The notes under the pieces were generated by a model, which ran no database searches, was not told the origin of the DNA, and saw only the letters and a list, made by a program, of their open reading frames with translations. From the NCBI GenBank assembly GCA_937925645.1, contig CALAMB010000233.1, positions 1-6,484 of the forward strand: DNA of 6,484 nucleotides. The letters run 5' to 3'. Position 1 is the first letter of the stretch. Each line of letters begins with the position of its first letter. The position numbers were made by a program, and so were the translations under genes. This document shows, piece by piece, positions 6,266 to 6,484 of this stretch. The DNA is from an uncultured Acidobacteriota bacterium. GTDB taxonomy: Bacteria > Acidobacteriota > JAAYUB01.

Positions 6266-6484
6266 CACTGGGAATGCTGAAACGGCTGTTGATTCAAATT
6301 GCCCATCCGGTTAGTCGCCCGGCTCACCGCGAGCGCCAGCGAGCTCGGCAGGCCGACGCCGCTCCCCGTCACTCCCCGCCCCAGCGTGTGGTGCATGTTG
6401 CCGCCATCCCCCGGGGCCTGCGTGAGCGCGGTGATTTGCCGAACTCGTCCATGGTGGCATTATAGCTAAAGGATGCGCTGTGGA

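Larger units (their letters stand above)
6096..6484. other. Gene-free, repeat-bearing right end of the window
   Basis: No convincing protein gene is visible in these 389 bases. They hold most of the TCGTMA microsatellite, the 14-base tandem repeat, the possible terminator, and then (about 6300-6465) a GC-rich stretch with several short inverted pairs. The open frames that cross it are short and lack a ribosome site or a recognisable domain. A perfect TATAAT on the minus strand (6464-6459) could be the -10 box of a leftward transcript, but any -35 box falls at or past the window edge. Confidence 0.6.

Noticed and set aside
5981..6268. Minus-strand open frame with an Asp/Tyr run
   Set aside because: The Asp/Tyr and Ile/Thr runs come from translating the TCGTMA microsatellite, and the rest is antisense to the Smr gene.
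6220..6465. 81-codon plus-strand open frame near the right edge
   Set aside because: No convincing ribosome site, domain or natural composition; it also starts within the possible terminator region.

Overview
This is a GC-rich bacterial window holding two divergent gene groups. The sequence does not name the organism. The composition, the haem gene order and the small 'LDLHxF' Smr protein would fit an acidobacterial or deltaproteobacterial (Myxococcota/Desulfobacterota-like) lineage, probably an uncultured one; this is inference only.

Left of about 4.7 kb, four minus-strand genes form a compact late haem-biosynthesis operon. Transcription order is an AhbD/NirJ-type radical SAM/SPASM protein (4699-3596), hemE (3599-2565), hemH (2562-1576) and hemG/hemY (1541-99). 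The junctions are a 4-base ATGA overlap, a 2-base gap and a 34-base gap. HemE makes coproporphyrinogen III, HemG is an FAD porphyrinogen oxidase and HemH inserts iron. The step the three enzymes lack is oxidative decarboxylation of two propionates to vinyls. The first gene belongs to a radical SAM family whose member AhbD does exactly that on iron-coproporphyrin III. No hemN, hemF or hemQ/chdC is in the window. This raises a testable hybrid pathway, although HemH carries protoporphyrin-type features that argue against the simplest version of it.

A 264-base divergent intergenic region (4700-4963) has a perfect TATAAT towards the haem operon and a TTGAAT-17-TAAACT promoter candidate towards the right-hand genes.

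On the plus strand, an unrecognised 266-residue, lysine-rich, probably helical protein (4964-5764) is followed after one base by a 109-residue stand-alone Smr-domain protein (5766-6095).

The remaining 6096-6484 has no convincing gene. It begins with a TCGTAA/TCGTCA-type microsatellite that also encodes the last residues and stop codon of the Smr gene. A 14-base tandem repeat, a possible plus-strand terminator and a GC-rich stretch follow, with a minus-strand TATAAT near the right edge that may be a dispersed intergenic element.
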